Part shown: positions 13,311-27,523 of the stretch, piece by piece
Layout: every line of letters starts with the position of its first letter
How positions within the stretch are numbered: position 1 is the first letter of the stretch
Assembly: GCA_025766275.1 (NCBI GenBank)
Contig: JAFKAC010000002.1
Coordinates: 1,426,001 to 1,490,000 of the forward strand
Length of the DNA stretch: 64,000 nt
From: Lactarius indigo
Taxonomy: Eukaryota > Basidiomycota > Agaricomycetes > Russulales > Russulaceae
Direction of reading: 5' to 3'
Program-made: the position numbers and the translations under genes
Notes under the pieces: model-generated
What the model was told of the DNA's origin: nothing
Database searches by the model: none
Seen by the model: only the letters and a program-made list of their open reading frames with translations

Positions 13311-13789
13311 TGCCCTGCAAGGTTCGTCGTTCTTCTAATCTGGGTTATATTTCTACTCGACGGTGAAAGACAGTCCCCCAAAACAACTGAGCTTCCTTTA
13401 GATAAGGAAGAAATTTAGGAGACCTCTCATGGCGTCCCACTGGTGTAGCACACCGAGGCCGAATGCACCGAGGCCGAAGGGTGGAGACCACGACCCCCTT
13501 AAACTGTCGCAAAAATGGGAAAGAGTTTATAACTAGGGTTGTGTGTACTTTCCTGTAATAGCGCGTGTGTAAGCTTTAGCCTCTGAACACGTCAGGCGTA
13601 TAGGAGGACTTACACCATGCGGATCCTCCCCTGTGCGGTGTTTCGCCTCATACGTCACCGAAGCAAGCGACAAAGGTCCTTCCGAACGGCGTTAACTTTT
13701 CATTTTCGGTCAATTCCTCACATGCTTATGTAGTTATTTCCTATCCAATACCTGCCTTGGTTATCCCCGTGAGTGACTCGGAATCTCAG

Positions 13790-14040
13790 ATGCAAGCTCA
13801 GATGGCATCTCCTGATCCAAGTGGCATCTTAGCCAAGATTTTAGCCCACGGGCCACGGACTTGGATATGTAATAATACCAGCTACCTTGAGCGTTGCTGT
13901 ATTGATACTACAATGCACAACAAGAATTGCACTGAATTCTTCTTCTATCGCTTGATCGTGCTGACCACTGGGTCGTTGATATCGCTGTGCACAACTCAGC
14001 GCCCTTTGGGGTCTAGAAGCATTGTTTGTGACGTATGATG
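13790..14040 (+). repeat. glutaminase-upstream segment, copy b (diverged)
   Basis: Aligns with 13,080-13,310 through TGCACTGAATTCTTCTTCTA, CACAACTCAGC, GAAGC and the GTATGATGAG end. It indicates a small local duplication, older than the large tandem one, in front of glutaminase copy 1. Confidence 0.5.
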
Positions 14041-14264
14041 AGCAAAGCCCCGTGGCTTTTACTTGCGAGAATCCTCGTCCTTCTGCTGTGGGTGCCATAT
14101 TTCTACTCGATGTTGGTTGGGGTCAATGTCACTGGCCAAGACCTCGCACTCATCATAACCAAACGTTGTGCCTTTCTGTGCAAGCATTCAGCTTGAACAC
14201 TCCCTGTGCTAGATTTCTTCACCGCTGAGAGCCGCTTCAGGAGACAACCTAACTCTATACGCAA

Positions 14265-17200
14265 ATGATTCACATGCTAATTCTCTTGTGTTCCCTTTTT
14301 CATTATGGAAGAGCTCAGGAGACCTTTTTTCCTGCAGCAATCCCTCTTTTTGTTCGTTCACCGTACCTAAGTTGTTGGGGCTACCTTTCCGATGGACCGT
14401 CCAACCTAAGCATACCTCAAACGACTACCTTTTCACAGGACCTACAACCTCGTTCTGGCTGGGATCCAAGCCTGGATGTACGTTAGTAGTCCTTTCTCGG
14501 CATAATACCAAAGCTGACTGCACTTTAGGTCCTTAACCTAGTCGTCCTCGTCCGTGTCGACAATAGCACCTACTTGTTCCTGGGAAACGCGACTACCGTA
14601 AACACAACTGTGAACCTCACCAACGTGGTGATTTCACCTACCCAGACCAAGCTCACCGCAGAAGCTGGACCCATGCAAATTAATCTTACCTTCTTGAACC
14701 CGATTGAGGTTCGGACATGAGTCGCCCGTCGTTGCCAGGAGTATCTACTCACACTTCCATTGTAGTCCAAAGATAGGGTCAAGCAATCAATCCCATTCTC
14801 ATACATGTCATTAACTGCGGAGTCTCTGGATGGTGCAGCTCACGCTATGCAGGTGTATGCAGATCTCAACATAGGTGGGTAGAGATGTTGTGCCCGCTCT
14901 CCATTGCCAGTGCGTCTCAAAATTGTCGCAGAATGGGTGTCAGGGGAGCCAACCAATTTGCCATTCATGTACACAGCACCTGAACAGATAAATGAAACTG
15001 GTGTCTTCAACTATGCCATCAACCCTCAACCGGCATGGGGCACATTGTATTATGGCATGAAATCGGTGCGTGATTACGGTGCGATCTGCATTCTGCAGCT
15101 CATAGTTGGCGACCCAGGGTGGTCATGGCGACATCACAGCCAATGTAGCCGTGGTTTCAGCTTCCCGTGATATATTCCGGGTCAATGGGGTCTTGGGGGA
15201 TCAAATAATGGACACGAACCATCCCGCCCCCGACTATAACTCGAAAGCTTTCGCCATATCACGCGACCTTGGCACCATCCAAGCTACGCAGGATCCTGTC
15301 ATCTCGGTTGTCGGATACGACGTAAACCTAATCATCAACTACACAGACCTATCTGGGGCCACTCAACAACGTAAATTGCTCTACCAAGACCAATATGGTG
15401 GCAAGGGTGACATCTTGGTTCGTGTCCCAGGCCACATTCGTTGATGAACGATTTGTCTCATATTATTATATAAGGCTGACTTTATCGGTGATTTCGCCAA
15501 TGCCTCTTCAAGAGCCCAGGAACTCGACCTGAACATACTCCAGCATGCTGCTCCGATCTCTGGGCCACTTGCAGATTTAGTGTCCCTCGCAACCGCACAA
15601 GTATATGGCAGCGTTCACCTGACAGCTTCGATTGACGCAAATGGTTATTTCAACAAGTCAGATGTGATGGCGTTTATGAGGAATATTGGTGGGCTTGAAC
15701 ACAAAGTGAGTTAACTTTGTGCCGCGTTGGCCTGGGAGACCGATTCTGACGATGTCAAGCCGGGTCAATGCCGTCGAGACGCTGTATTCCGCCTTCCCAG
15801 CATTCATGTACATTGACCCTGAGCTAGGTAGGACTCTTCCTCGAGCCACTGTTTCGGCTTCAAGCGTCCCAAAAATACACCAACCAGTATGCTGCTGCCG
15901 ATATCGGTGCGTCCCAGAACCGGAGAGACTAGATTCGAAGCACTGACTATTGAGAACGCAAAGGGATGAATTACCCTGATGTTACACTCACGAATTCTGC
16001 ACATAACCAAGGAGTAGAACGTTTGTATCTCTCTTGCAGGTCTTGCATATCGCTTGTCAATCCCTTGTTCGCTATAAAGATTCCGGGAATATGTTGATCA
16101 TGACTTATGCCCACGCTCGTGCAAGCGGAGATGTTAGCCTTATAGCCAGATACGTACGCACAGAGCTCCTCTTTGAAAACCTTGTAGGACCAACAAAACC
16201 GGACAGTATGATCTACTGACTTCCTGGGCTGATTACCTGTCTAACGCGACACTGTTGGTCCACAACCAGTGCGCTATCTCTCATAATACTTCTTATCCAC
16301 CGACGACTTGAATGACTATCTACACAGGTTCTCTGCGGATGGACTATCGGCCAACAATCAAACTAACCTTGCAATCAAGGGTATTATTGCTATCAAAGCT
16401 ATGTCTAAAATGAACTCAATTGTCAAGCGGGATGCTGACATCGACAAGTATTCTGTCTGTGCAAACTTTTTGTGTGTTGTGTAGCGAAATTGACTGGTCT
16501 ATAGAGTGCAGCTGCGAGTCTTTACGCTCGATGGGAGAGCCTCGCACTGACAGGAGATAAACACTTACTTGCAACATACAATCAAGTGGGCTCGTGGACG
16601 TTAGGTTATAATTTATTTGCCGACGTATGGCTAAACACCAGTGTCATCGAATCATCCGTCTGTGACTGCTGATTTCGGCCTCATCTTGACACTCATCTGA
16701 GTCGGTTTCCAGGTCTATAATGGTCAAAGTAATTTCATCAACAACATCTCCTTGGATTTGGATTTCGGAAATTCTGGCATGCCAGTCGACAACATCGGCT
16801 CCGGCGCAGGTTATCTCAGACCAGTATCCAGTCAGTAGAGTTATGCTTTGTAGTTGCCTCAGCTGATGTGGTTTTAGGCTGGAGCTTGTTTGCGGCCGCC
16901 ATGATGCCCAATCAAGATCAACGCACAAATCTCATTTCAAAGGTCCACAATAGAGAGTCTACCTACCCGCTCACACCATTTGGACAAACTGTCTTGGGAG
17001 GACCCAGGTAAGTTCCTCGGGATTGGCATTTGTCGGGTGCTAATCAATATTTCCGCATCTCCCTCTACTAGCCCTGCACAAGGCGCAATGTATGCGCCAC
17101 TGGCTCTCAAGTTCGTTTAGGACAAACGCCTTGAATTCGAGGCTCCGATTTACTTTTTTTTTCAGAGCACCCGTCGTCCTAAAACAGTCGACTCCACGGC

Positions 17201-17829
17201 GACTGGGACGTCATCAAAACCACACACCAGCCTGAGCCTGTCAGTGATTATAAAGGGTGTCATAGGTGGCGTTGCGGCTTTTCTCGCGATTGGGGCCATG
17301 GCCATGGTAGTATGGCGTCGACAGAGACAAAGTCACGAGCACACATCCGTCGGGCCTTCGTTTCTGAGCAAAGTCATGTCCCTGGGTATGCAGGCCACAG
17401 TGACACCAATCGACCCAATACGGCCACTTACCGAAGTAGCACCACCGGACGCAGGGTCTCTGATGGCCCACAACAACTGTTGACCACCGCCCGTCTTCAC
17501 TGGTGGCCTCACCGCTCCCGTCACGATGTGTGGTGACTATTCCTGTTGGTCTTGTCGAGTAAGGAGCTTGCGCGGCTCCGTTCGCAGCGGCAAACGAATC
17601 ACGTTCTCAACCCACGGATGGACGGGAATCCACTCCTCTTTCAACCGTCGCTACCGACACTGGTGAACCTGGGGGTGCCGCGGCGGGTGCGATCACTTCT
17701 TCATCTGAAGCCCTTAGACTCCGGTTGGAAAACAATTTTTTGAGGCATGAGATAGAACAACTTCACGCGGAGAGATCAGAATTTCCCCCTAGTTATGCAA
17801 GTGACCGTGACACTGGCGTTGCATCGTAG
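14265..17829 (+). CDS. GtaA-like glutaminase copy 1, anchor frame lost
   Basis: Secreted or cell-surface glutaminase A family protein, releasing ammonium from glutamine. The start gives a signal peptide (MIHMLILLCSLFHYGRAQ) followed directly by ETFFPAAIPLFVRSPY, the conserved mature N-terminus. About a dozen exons: exon 1 ends at 14477, exon 2 is 14529-14708, exon 3 starts at 14766. Downstream blocks: WGTLYYGMKS (about 15.04 kb), FAISRDLGTIQATQDP (15.25 kb), SADGLSANNQTNLAIKGI (16.34 kb), GYNLFADVW (16.6 kb) and AQGAMYAPLAL (17.07 kb). Relative to copy 2, one base is missing just after the last intron (about 17,170-17,205), so the frame ends at TGA 17233-17235, before the membrane segment. 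The lost anchor and cytoplasmic tail remain readable in the next frame up to about 17,483, where they break again. The position matching copy 2's stop is 17827-17829. Confidence 0.8.
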
Positions 17830-18710
17830 TAGCTGCATACTAGTTGCTTCCCCTTCTGTCTTCAAACATATTGGGATTGTCTTAGGAACCTCACATACAG
17901 CTCCTTTCGTTTTCGTATATGTATATACGGGATCATAACACGGACAAGCAGAGTCATTTTTTTCATTTGCCATTATTTCGACATTCCTCATTGGCACATC
18001 CAGCCGCGTTACAACCCCCCTGAACTTGTATTACCTCCGTCATTCCGTGCTGTCCGCCTACCTGATCCTATCCTCTCCATGGCACAGCGGGCGACCCTGA
18101 TACGCACTCGTGTGAAATTAGATTACGCGGGTATTACGGCTCTGCTAGCTAGTGTGAGTCACCCAGGTCGGAATGGGGTGCCGAGTGGTTTTCAAGGCTC
18201 TTTGAGGTTATCGCACAATTTGATATTGAGTATACATGCACCTGGCACTGTAGAGAAGTCGATGAGACAGCTTGAATGGCGTAAAATATACTAGACGCAA
18301 CGATTACGCTTATAGTGAGAGCGGATATCGCAATAGTTCAAGTTCAAACTTAAATGCTCTGAATCCGCAGCCAAGGCTTCCACTACCTGGTATGGGCAAT
18401 CTTACCGTCCTCGATCTTTATTGCAGGATGTCGAACTTTTTATGACTAGCCGCGAGGGCGTCAACTTTGGGGCATGAGTTTGAGATGCGAAACCTAAGGC
18501 GACACCGTGACCCTATAAAAGAATCAGTTGCTGGTGTAGGACCAAACATACACCGTACAATTGGAATACAGGTATACCTCAAACAATATTGCGATAGCGA
18601 TATATGAGTGTTACGCGAAAAAATAGGACAAATAGAGAACGCAAAGCCAACACAACGGCCAGACCAGGCCCATCCAATGGTACCAAAAGTGTGTACGTCG
18701 ACGGCGAGGA
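17830..18710. other. convergent spacer between glutaminase copy 1 and MCM7 copy 1
   Basis: Holds the 3' untranslated regions of two convergent genes. 17,830-18,060 is almost identical to 26,850-27,090, while 18,060-18,370 is clearly less similar to its partner. The LINE empty site lies at 18,373-18,385. No gene seen. Confidence 0.6.
18373..18385. other. empty LINE target site
   Basis: AAGGCTTCCACTA occurs once here in continuous unit 1 sequence. In unit 2 the same 13 bp flank the LINE on both sides (27,380-27,392 and 36,545-36,557), so this is the pre-insertion allele preserved in the sister copy. Confidence 0.92.
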
Positions 18711-21076
<2,366 letters not shown>

Positions 21077-21282
21077 GGTTGGTCGGCAAGAGGTTGGTTG
21101 GTTGATGAACGCGTCGCGTCGCGTCCAACGGAATGTTCCCGGTCCGATCGAACCAGGCTTGTTCCTCGATTACCGTAAAGTAACGCAACGAAAAATTATA
21201 AAAAGAAAAGGGACTGAAAGCACATTGTATATACGTATGATATATGCGACAGAACAGACGCATCTCTAACACCCCGAATTAT

Positions 21283-22206
21283 TCAAGCAGGGAACAATGT
21301 CGACTCCGCCATGCCCTCTTCTTCATCACCCTCTTCGCTGTGCTTGCCAGTCGAAGCCGAGAGGGGGAACCCGACATAGTACCCCCCTTGAACCACCGCA
21401 TCGTTTGCGCCGCGCGCATCGCCAGGCTCTGGCTCTGGATCCAGATCAGGCAAGAATGGGTCCAACTCGCTGCTCTCTTGTCGCCGTAGCATGTGCGCCG
21501 TATGTTGCCGTCCTGACGCTTGCAGTTGCGGTTGCGGAGGTAAGGATAGACGCGAATGCGTCGGACGGGGATGGTACAATCCGGCTTCTAAGTCAACATG
21601 GAAGGCAGTCGGGCTGAGTTCAGGCGACGATTCCGGAAAGACGATGCCTTCGACGCGCTGCGAGATTGGTTGTGGTGCATGAGGCGCCGATGGGGGCGCA
21701 GGCTGGGGACGATGTACGCGCGTTTGTTGCTGTCTTTGTTGTTGCTGCGATTGTTGCTGACGTCGCGAATTGTATTCAAACTATAGATTGCGCGATGGTG
21801 AGTAGTGCACAGAAGAAGAGTGCACAGAAGAAGAAAAAATAGCTGCGTACCAGCTCGAACACCTCAACACGACGCCGGTCTCCGGTTTCCTTATCGATAC
21901 AGTAACATAAATACAACGTATCCGCGCTGATCGAACTCTTGTAAAAGTAAAAATGAAAAATAACCAAAGGCGGCGGGGAACCACGTACGTATCAGAGACA
22001 AGTCCCACACAAAACAAGCCAACCAGTGTAGTGACAGTACCAGGCTACCAGCGAGAAGTGAGGCTCCAAGCGCGTGATCTGTCCCAAGTGTATGGGCGAC
22101 GAACAAGTACGTGATCAACGAGAACGGTAGCGTCGGGCTCAGCGGTGCGATCTTCAGTAGTGTCAACGGGACTGAATAGTACGGTCAGCTGCCATGGTTC
22201 CTAGTG
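21283..22206 (-). pseudogene. CTL/Pns1 transporter 3' fragment (copy 1)
   Basis: Near-identical copy of the last exons of the gene at 39,886-42,444: membrane segment PFSLITYLFVAHTL, the DTLYLCYCIDKETGDRRR-VEVFEL block and the Gln/Pro-rich cytosolic tail. Homology ends abruptly at 22,206, the duplication breakpoint, so the N-terminal exons and promoter are missing. Compared with copy 2 it has a small tandem repeat in an intron (AAGAAGAGTGCACAG) and a short deletion near the stop codon. Confidence 0.88.
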
Positions 22207-22224
22207 CCTCACTTAGGACTGTTG
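22207..22224. other. junction of the tandem duplication
   Basis: About 18 bp (CCTCACTTAGGACTGTTG) between the end of unit 1 homology and the start of unit 2 homology. It matches neither parent position, so it looks like filler from non-homologous joining. The exact ends are uncertain by several bases because unit 2 upstream sequence is diverged. Confidence 0.65.
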
Positions 22225-23301
22225 TATTCAGGTCGAAATAGGAACGGTAACATGTTACCGTCACACTTCGTCACACCCAACAGAACGCATACCCTGATGC
22301 GTACTACAGTCTACAGGGCCCTCGACAGACTCGGAACGCTTCACAGTTAACTTGAACTTGTCGCGGGGCTTCACGCGACACCCCCGGATTACAAACTCGC
22401 AGAAGCATGACTGGATCACTGGGACTCAGCCCCTTCATTAATACATCAAGGCGCCACCAAGGGGCGCCACTGTTCACCCAGTTACAGCCTGGTACTCTGC
22501 CCTCCGGGAATTTGCTCAGGCTGTCGACCTGGGGGAATGGCTAGATTTGTATGTCATACACGCAATGCATAACTAAGGACTTGTCAACTGGTATAATGAT
22601 TGACCACTCGAGACCGGTGCTACTTTAGTGGATTCCTATCCGCTGTATCCAGCAACATCCCTTCGTTTTCTCTATGAGTGACGATACCTCCCGATTCGAT
22701 GATCCGAGGGCGACAGAGGATTCTAGTCCGCGGACACGCGATGAAGCCAGCTACCTTGGGCATTGTAAGGACCATAGTCCTTCTGGGCTCGGAACCGTAC
22801 ACTTTGGACAAATTACTTATTCGATTACCAAGCACGTACATACTCTATGGGTTGATGACGGAAACATAACTTATGCTCTTACTTTCGCGTTAACGATATC
22901 TGTCTGCGTCTGCGTTCCGTGTTTCGTATTTCCTTCTTATCTCTTTCATCTACACTTCCCCTCGGGTCGACGTCTATTACCCGTTACAGCATCTCTATCT
23001 TCGATACCAAGAGGCCTGGGTGCACTGAATGCTCCTTCTACCATCTGATGGTCGTTGGCAACGCCGCACACAATTCGGCACAATTAGAAGCCTTGCACGT
23101 GATGTGTGGTGAATGAAGCTCTTCCCTCATCAGAATCCATATTCAGTTCTTCTGATCTGGGTTGCATTTATGCTCGACGTTGGTTACGGCCAAAGTTACT
23201 AGTCAAAACCTCGCACCCTGCGCGAGTGATCAAGACTTCCCTGTGCTAGGTTTCTTCACCATCGAGAGCCGACTCGAGCGACAACCCGACTATAGGCACA
23301 A
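22225..23301. other. spacer upstream of glutaminase copy 2
   Basis: Aligns with 12,733-14,264 at lower identity. It carries one copy of the repeated upstream segment (22,675-23,115) and presumably the promoter of glutaminase copy 2. No gene seen. Confidence 0.5.
22675..23115 (+). repeat. glutaminase-upstream segment, copy c with internal insertion
   Basis: Matches 13,080-13,310 at both ends (GTGACGATACCTCCCGATTC at the left, GGTGCACTGAATGCTCCTTC near 23,020) but holds roughly 200 extra bases between about 22,775 and 23,008. The extra part has no recognised element. Confidence 0.55.
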
Positions 23302-26300
23302 ATGATTCACCTGCTAATTCTCTTGTTTTCCCTATTTCATCGTGGAAGAGCTCAGCAGGTCGCAACAATCCCTCTTCTAGTTCGCTCACCATACATGAGT
23401 ATTTGGGGTTACATTTACGGTGAGCCGTACAACCGAAGCATAATCACAAAGACTTTTTCCCATGGCGAACAACCTCGTTCTGGATGGGATCCGAGCCTGG
23501 ATGCATGTTTTCGTTCCTCGTTCGGCATAACGCCAAAACTGACTGCACTTTAGGCATTCGACCTGGTCGTGCTTGTCCGTGTTGACAATAGGACCTACTC
23601 ATTCATGAAATTTTTCACTACTCCCGGAACCACAATTGTGAACCTTACCGATGTGGTGGTTTCACCTACCCAAACCAAGCTCATCGGAGAAGCTGGGCCC
23701 ATGCAAATTAATCTCACTTTCTTGAACCCGATCGAGGTGAGGACTGGAGTTACTTGTCGTTGCCAGGATTATCTACTCACACTTTCATCATAGCCCAAAG
23801 ATTGGGTCAAGCAATCAATCCCGTTCTCATACATGTCACTGACTGCAGAATCTCTGGATGGTGCAGCTCACGCCGTACAGGTGTATTCGGATCTCGGCAT
23901 GAGTGGGTGAAGTTGTTGTTCCCGTTCCATTGTGTCTCAAAATTGTCGCAGCATGGTTGTCACTGGAACAAATTTTGATCACGTCATATGTCAGCTATGA
24001 GGTCGATCACTTCTACCACGCCATCTACCCTCACCCAGAATTAGGCATATTGTATCATGCCATGAAGTCGGTGAGTGGCCACTGTGCGCATCTAATCTGC
24101 ATTCTACCACTCATAGTTGGTAATCTAGGATGGTAGTGGTAACATTACAACCAAGGTAGCTGGGGGTTCAGTGTCTCGTGATTCATTCCGGCTTAATGGG
24201 GCGTTGGACACTCCATTGGGCAATGGTCTCTTCGACTTGGATCCTAACACGACAGTTTTCGCCATATCGCGTGACCTCGGCACCATCCGAGCTAGGCAGG
24301 ATCCCATTATCTGGGTTATCGGATACGACATAGACCCAGTCATCAATTACACAGACCTATCTGGGGCCCTTCAACAGCGAAAATTGTTCTACAAGGTCCA
24401 ATATGATGATTATTATTATGTTAATAGCACCATCTTAGTGCGTACCCACATTCGTTGATGAACATTTTGTCTCATATCAGTTGCCATGTGCAAGTCTGAC
24501 TTTATTGACGATTTTGTCAATGCTACTTCAAGAGCCCAGGAACTCGACCTGAACATACTCCAGTATGCTGCTGCTATCTCTGCACCGCTTGCAGATTTGG
24601 TGTCACTTGCGACTGCACAAGTATATGGTAGCTTTCACCTGACAACTTCGATTGACGCAAATGGTTATTTCAACAAGTCAGATGTCATGGCACTAATGAA
24701 AAATGTGAGTGGGTCGAAGGCAAAGTGAGTCAACTCTATGCGTTGGCTGGGAGGATGGTCCTGACCACGTCAAGCCGGGTCAATGCCGTCGAGACGCTGT
24801 ATTCCGCCTTCCCAGTGTTCATGTACATTGATCCTGAGCTAGGTGCACTCTTCCTCGAGCCGCTGTTCCGGCTTCAAGCGTCCCAAAAATACACCAACCA
24901 GTACGCTGCTGCCGATATCGGTGCGTCCTATAACTGGAGAGATTAGTAGATTCGAAGCACTGATCAATAAGTACACAAAGGGATGGATTACCCTGATGTT
25001 ACACTCACGAATTCTGCACATAACCAAGGAGTAGAACGTTTGTATCTCTCTACCAAGTCTCGCATACCACTGATCAATTCCTCGTTCGCTATAAAGAATC
25101 CGGGAATATGTTGATCATGACTTATGCCCACGCTCGCGCAAGTGGAGATGTTAGCCTGATAACCAGATATGTGCGTACAGAGGTCCTCTTTGAATCCCTG
25201 ATAGGACCAACAAATCGGACAGTATGATCTGCTGACTTCCTGGGCTGATTATCTGTCCAACGCGACACTGTTGGTACACGATCAGTGCGCCATCTCTTTT
25301 AATGATTCTTATCATCGACAACTTGGATGACTATCTACACAGGTTCTCTGCGGATGGACTATCGGCCGATAATCAAACTAACCTTGCAATCAAGGGTATT
25401 ATCGCTATCAAAGCTATGTCTGAAATGAGCTCAATTGTCAAGCAGGATGGTGATGTCGACAAGTATTCTGTCTGTGCAGATTTTTCGGATGTCGTGTAGC
25501 GAAATTGACCAGTCTACAGAGCACAGCTGCGAGTCTTTACGCTCAATGGAAGAGCCTTGCACTGACAAGTGATAAACACTTGCTTGCAATATATGGACAA
25601 GTGGGCTCGTGGACATTAGGTTATAATTTATTTGCCGACGTATGGCTAAATACCAGCGTCGTTGAATCATCCGTCTGTCTCTGCTGATTTCTGCATCTTG
25701 GCACTCATCCGAGTCGGTTTCCAGGTCATTGATGGTCAAAGTAGTTTCGTCAATAACCTGACCTTGACTTTGAGTTTAGGCGATTCTGGCATGCCAATCG
25801 ATAACCTTGGCTCTGATGCAAATAATCCCGGGCCAGTATCCAGTCAGCAGAGCTATACTTTCAAGTTTCCTCAGCTGATGTGGATTTAGGCTGGAGCTTG
25901 TTTGCAGCCGCCGTAGTCCCGAATCAAGACCAACAGACAAATCTTATTTCAAGGGTTCATGATAGAGAGTCGAACTACCAGCTCACGTCTGGACAAAACC
26001 TCTTGAATCCAACTATCGATAGAGGGCCCAGGTAAGTTCCTCAGGATGGCATTTGTCGGGTGCTAATCAATATTTCTGCATCTCTCTCGACTAGCCCTGC
26101 ACAGGGCGCGATGTACGCGCCATTAGCTCTCAAGTTCGTTTAGGCAAACACCTTGTATCCGAGGCTACGTTTTACATTTTTTTAGAGCACCTGTCCGCTT
26201 AATAACGGCCAGTCCAACAACGACTGGGATGTCATCAAAACTGCACACCGGCGTGCCAGTGGTTATTAGAGGTATCATAGGTGGCGTTGCGGCTTTTCTC

Positions 26301-26849
26301 GCGATTGGGGCCATGGCCTTGGTAGTATGGCGTCGACAGAGACAAAGACACAAGCGCACATCTATCGGGCCCTCATTTCTGAGCGAAGTCATGTCCCAGG
26401 GCACGCAGGTCACAGTGACACCTTTCGACCCAACGCGGCCACTTACCGAAGTAACACCACTGGACGCAGGGTCTCCGATGCCTCCGCAGCAACTGTTGGC
26501 CCACCGCTCGTCTTTCCCGGAGGCCTCATCGCTCCCGTTGCGACATGTGGTGACTGTGCCTGTTGGTCTGTCGAGCAAGGAGCTTGCACGGCTCCGCTCG
26601 CTGCCAGCGGCAAACGAACCACGTTCTCAACCCACGGATGGACGGGAATCTACTCCTCTTTTAACCGTCGCTACCGACACCGGTGAACTTGGGGGTGCCG
26701 CGGCGGGTGCGGTCACTTCTTCATCTGAAGCCCTTAGACTCCGGCTGGAAAACAACTTTTTGAGGCATGAGATAGAACAACTTCACGCGGAGAGATCAGA
26801 ATTTCCCCCTAGTTATGCAAGTGACCGTGACACTGGCGTTGCATCGTAG
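23302..26849 (+). CDS. GtaA-like glutaminase copy 2, membrane-anchored
   Basis: Second glutaminase A family gene. Signal peptide MIHLLILLFSLFHRGRAQ; the mature start lacks the FFP stretch present in copy 1 (in-frame 9-bp shortening). Conserved blocks: VNLTDVVVSPTQTKLIGEAG (about 23.65 kb), AISRDLGTIRARQDP (24.26 kb), VETLYSAFPVFMYIDPELG (24.79 kb), ADGLSADNQTNLAIKG (25.35 kb), GYNLFADVW (25.62 kb). After the last intron the frame continues into a membrane segment (IIGGVAAFLAIGAMALVVW, 26.27-26.33 kb), a basic stop-transfer stretch, and a cytoplasmic tail with a short predicted coiled coil and an FPPSY (PPxY) motif before the TAG at 26847. The first intron would start with GC (GAT|GCATGT) where copy 1 has GT. 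By eye, exon identity to copy 1 is about 85-90%, rising to nearly 98% at the 3' end. Confidence 0.85.
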
Positions 26850-27379
26850 TAGCTGCATACTAGTTGCTTCCCCTTCTGTCTTCAAACATATTGGGATTGT
26901 CTTAGGACCCTCACATACAGCTCCTTTCGTTTTCGTATATGTATATACGGGATCATAACACGGACAAGCAGAGTCATTTTTTTCAGTTGCCATTATTTCG
27001 ACATTCCTCATTGGCACATCCAGCCGCGTTACAACCCCCCTGAACTTGTATCACCTCCGTCATTCCGTACTGTCCGCCCACCTGATCCTATCCTCTCCAT
27101 GGCATAGCGGGCGACTCTGATACGCACTTGTGAAATTAGATTGCACAGGTATTAAGGCTCTGCTAGCTAGTATGAGTCACCCGTGTCGGAATGGGGTGCC
27201 GAGTGGTCTTCAAGGCCCTTTGAGGTTACGTTTGATGTTGAGTATACACCTGGCATCGCAGAGGGGTCGACGAGACAGCTTGTAATGGCGTAAAATATAC
27301 TAGACGCGACGCTTACGCTTACAGTGATTGCCATGGAGTGGGGAAATCGCAATAGTTCCAAACTCGAATACTCTGAGCT
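26850..27379. other. spacer between glutaminase copy 2 and the LINE
   Basis: 3' untranslated and intergenic sequence homologous to 17,830-18,372 of unit 1. The first 240 bp are almost identical; the remainder is about 85% identical with small indels. No gene seen. Confidence 0.55.
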
Positions 27380-27392
27380 AAGGCTTCCACTA
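27380..27392. repeat. LINE target-site duplication, left
   Basis: AAGGCTTCCACTA immediately before the LINE 5' end (TCATCCC...). Identical to 36,545-36,557 and to the empty site at 18,373-18,385. Confidence 0.92.
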
Positions 27393-27523
27393 TCATCCCT
27401 TCTCTTCCTTGTACCACCATCATCTCTTTAAGCGCTGGTGCTGGTATAGCTACTCATCGACCAATACATCCTCTGTAAACAGACAAGGAACACGCTTGGT
27501 GTCCTCACGACCCTTGTCCAGCA

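Larger units (their letters stand above)
12625..14264. other. spacer between kexin and glutaminase copy 1
   Basis: No supported gene. It holds the left border of the duplication at about 12,733, a T run at 13,020-13,031 and two diverged copies of a 250-bp segment (listed separately). Short open frames here have no recognisable product. Confidence 0.5.
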
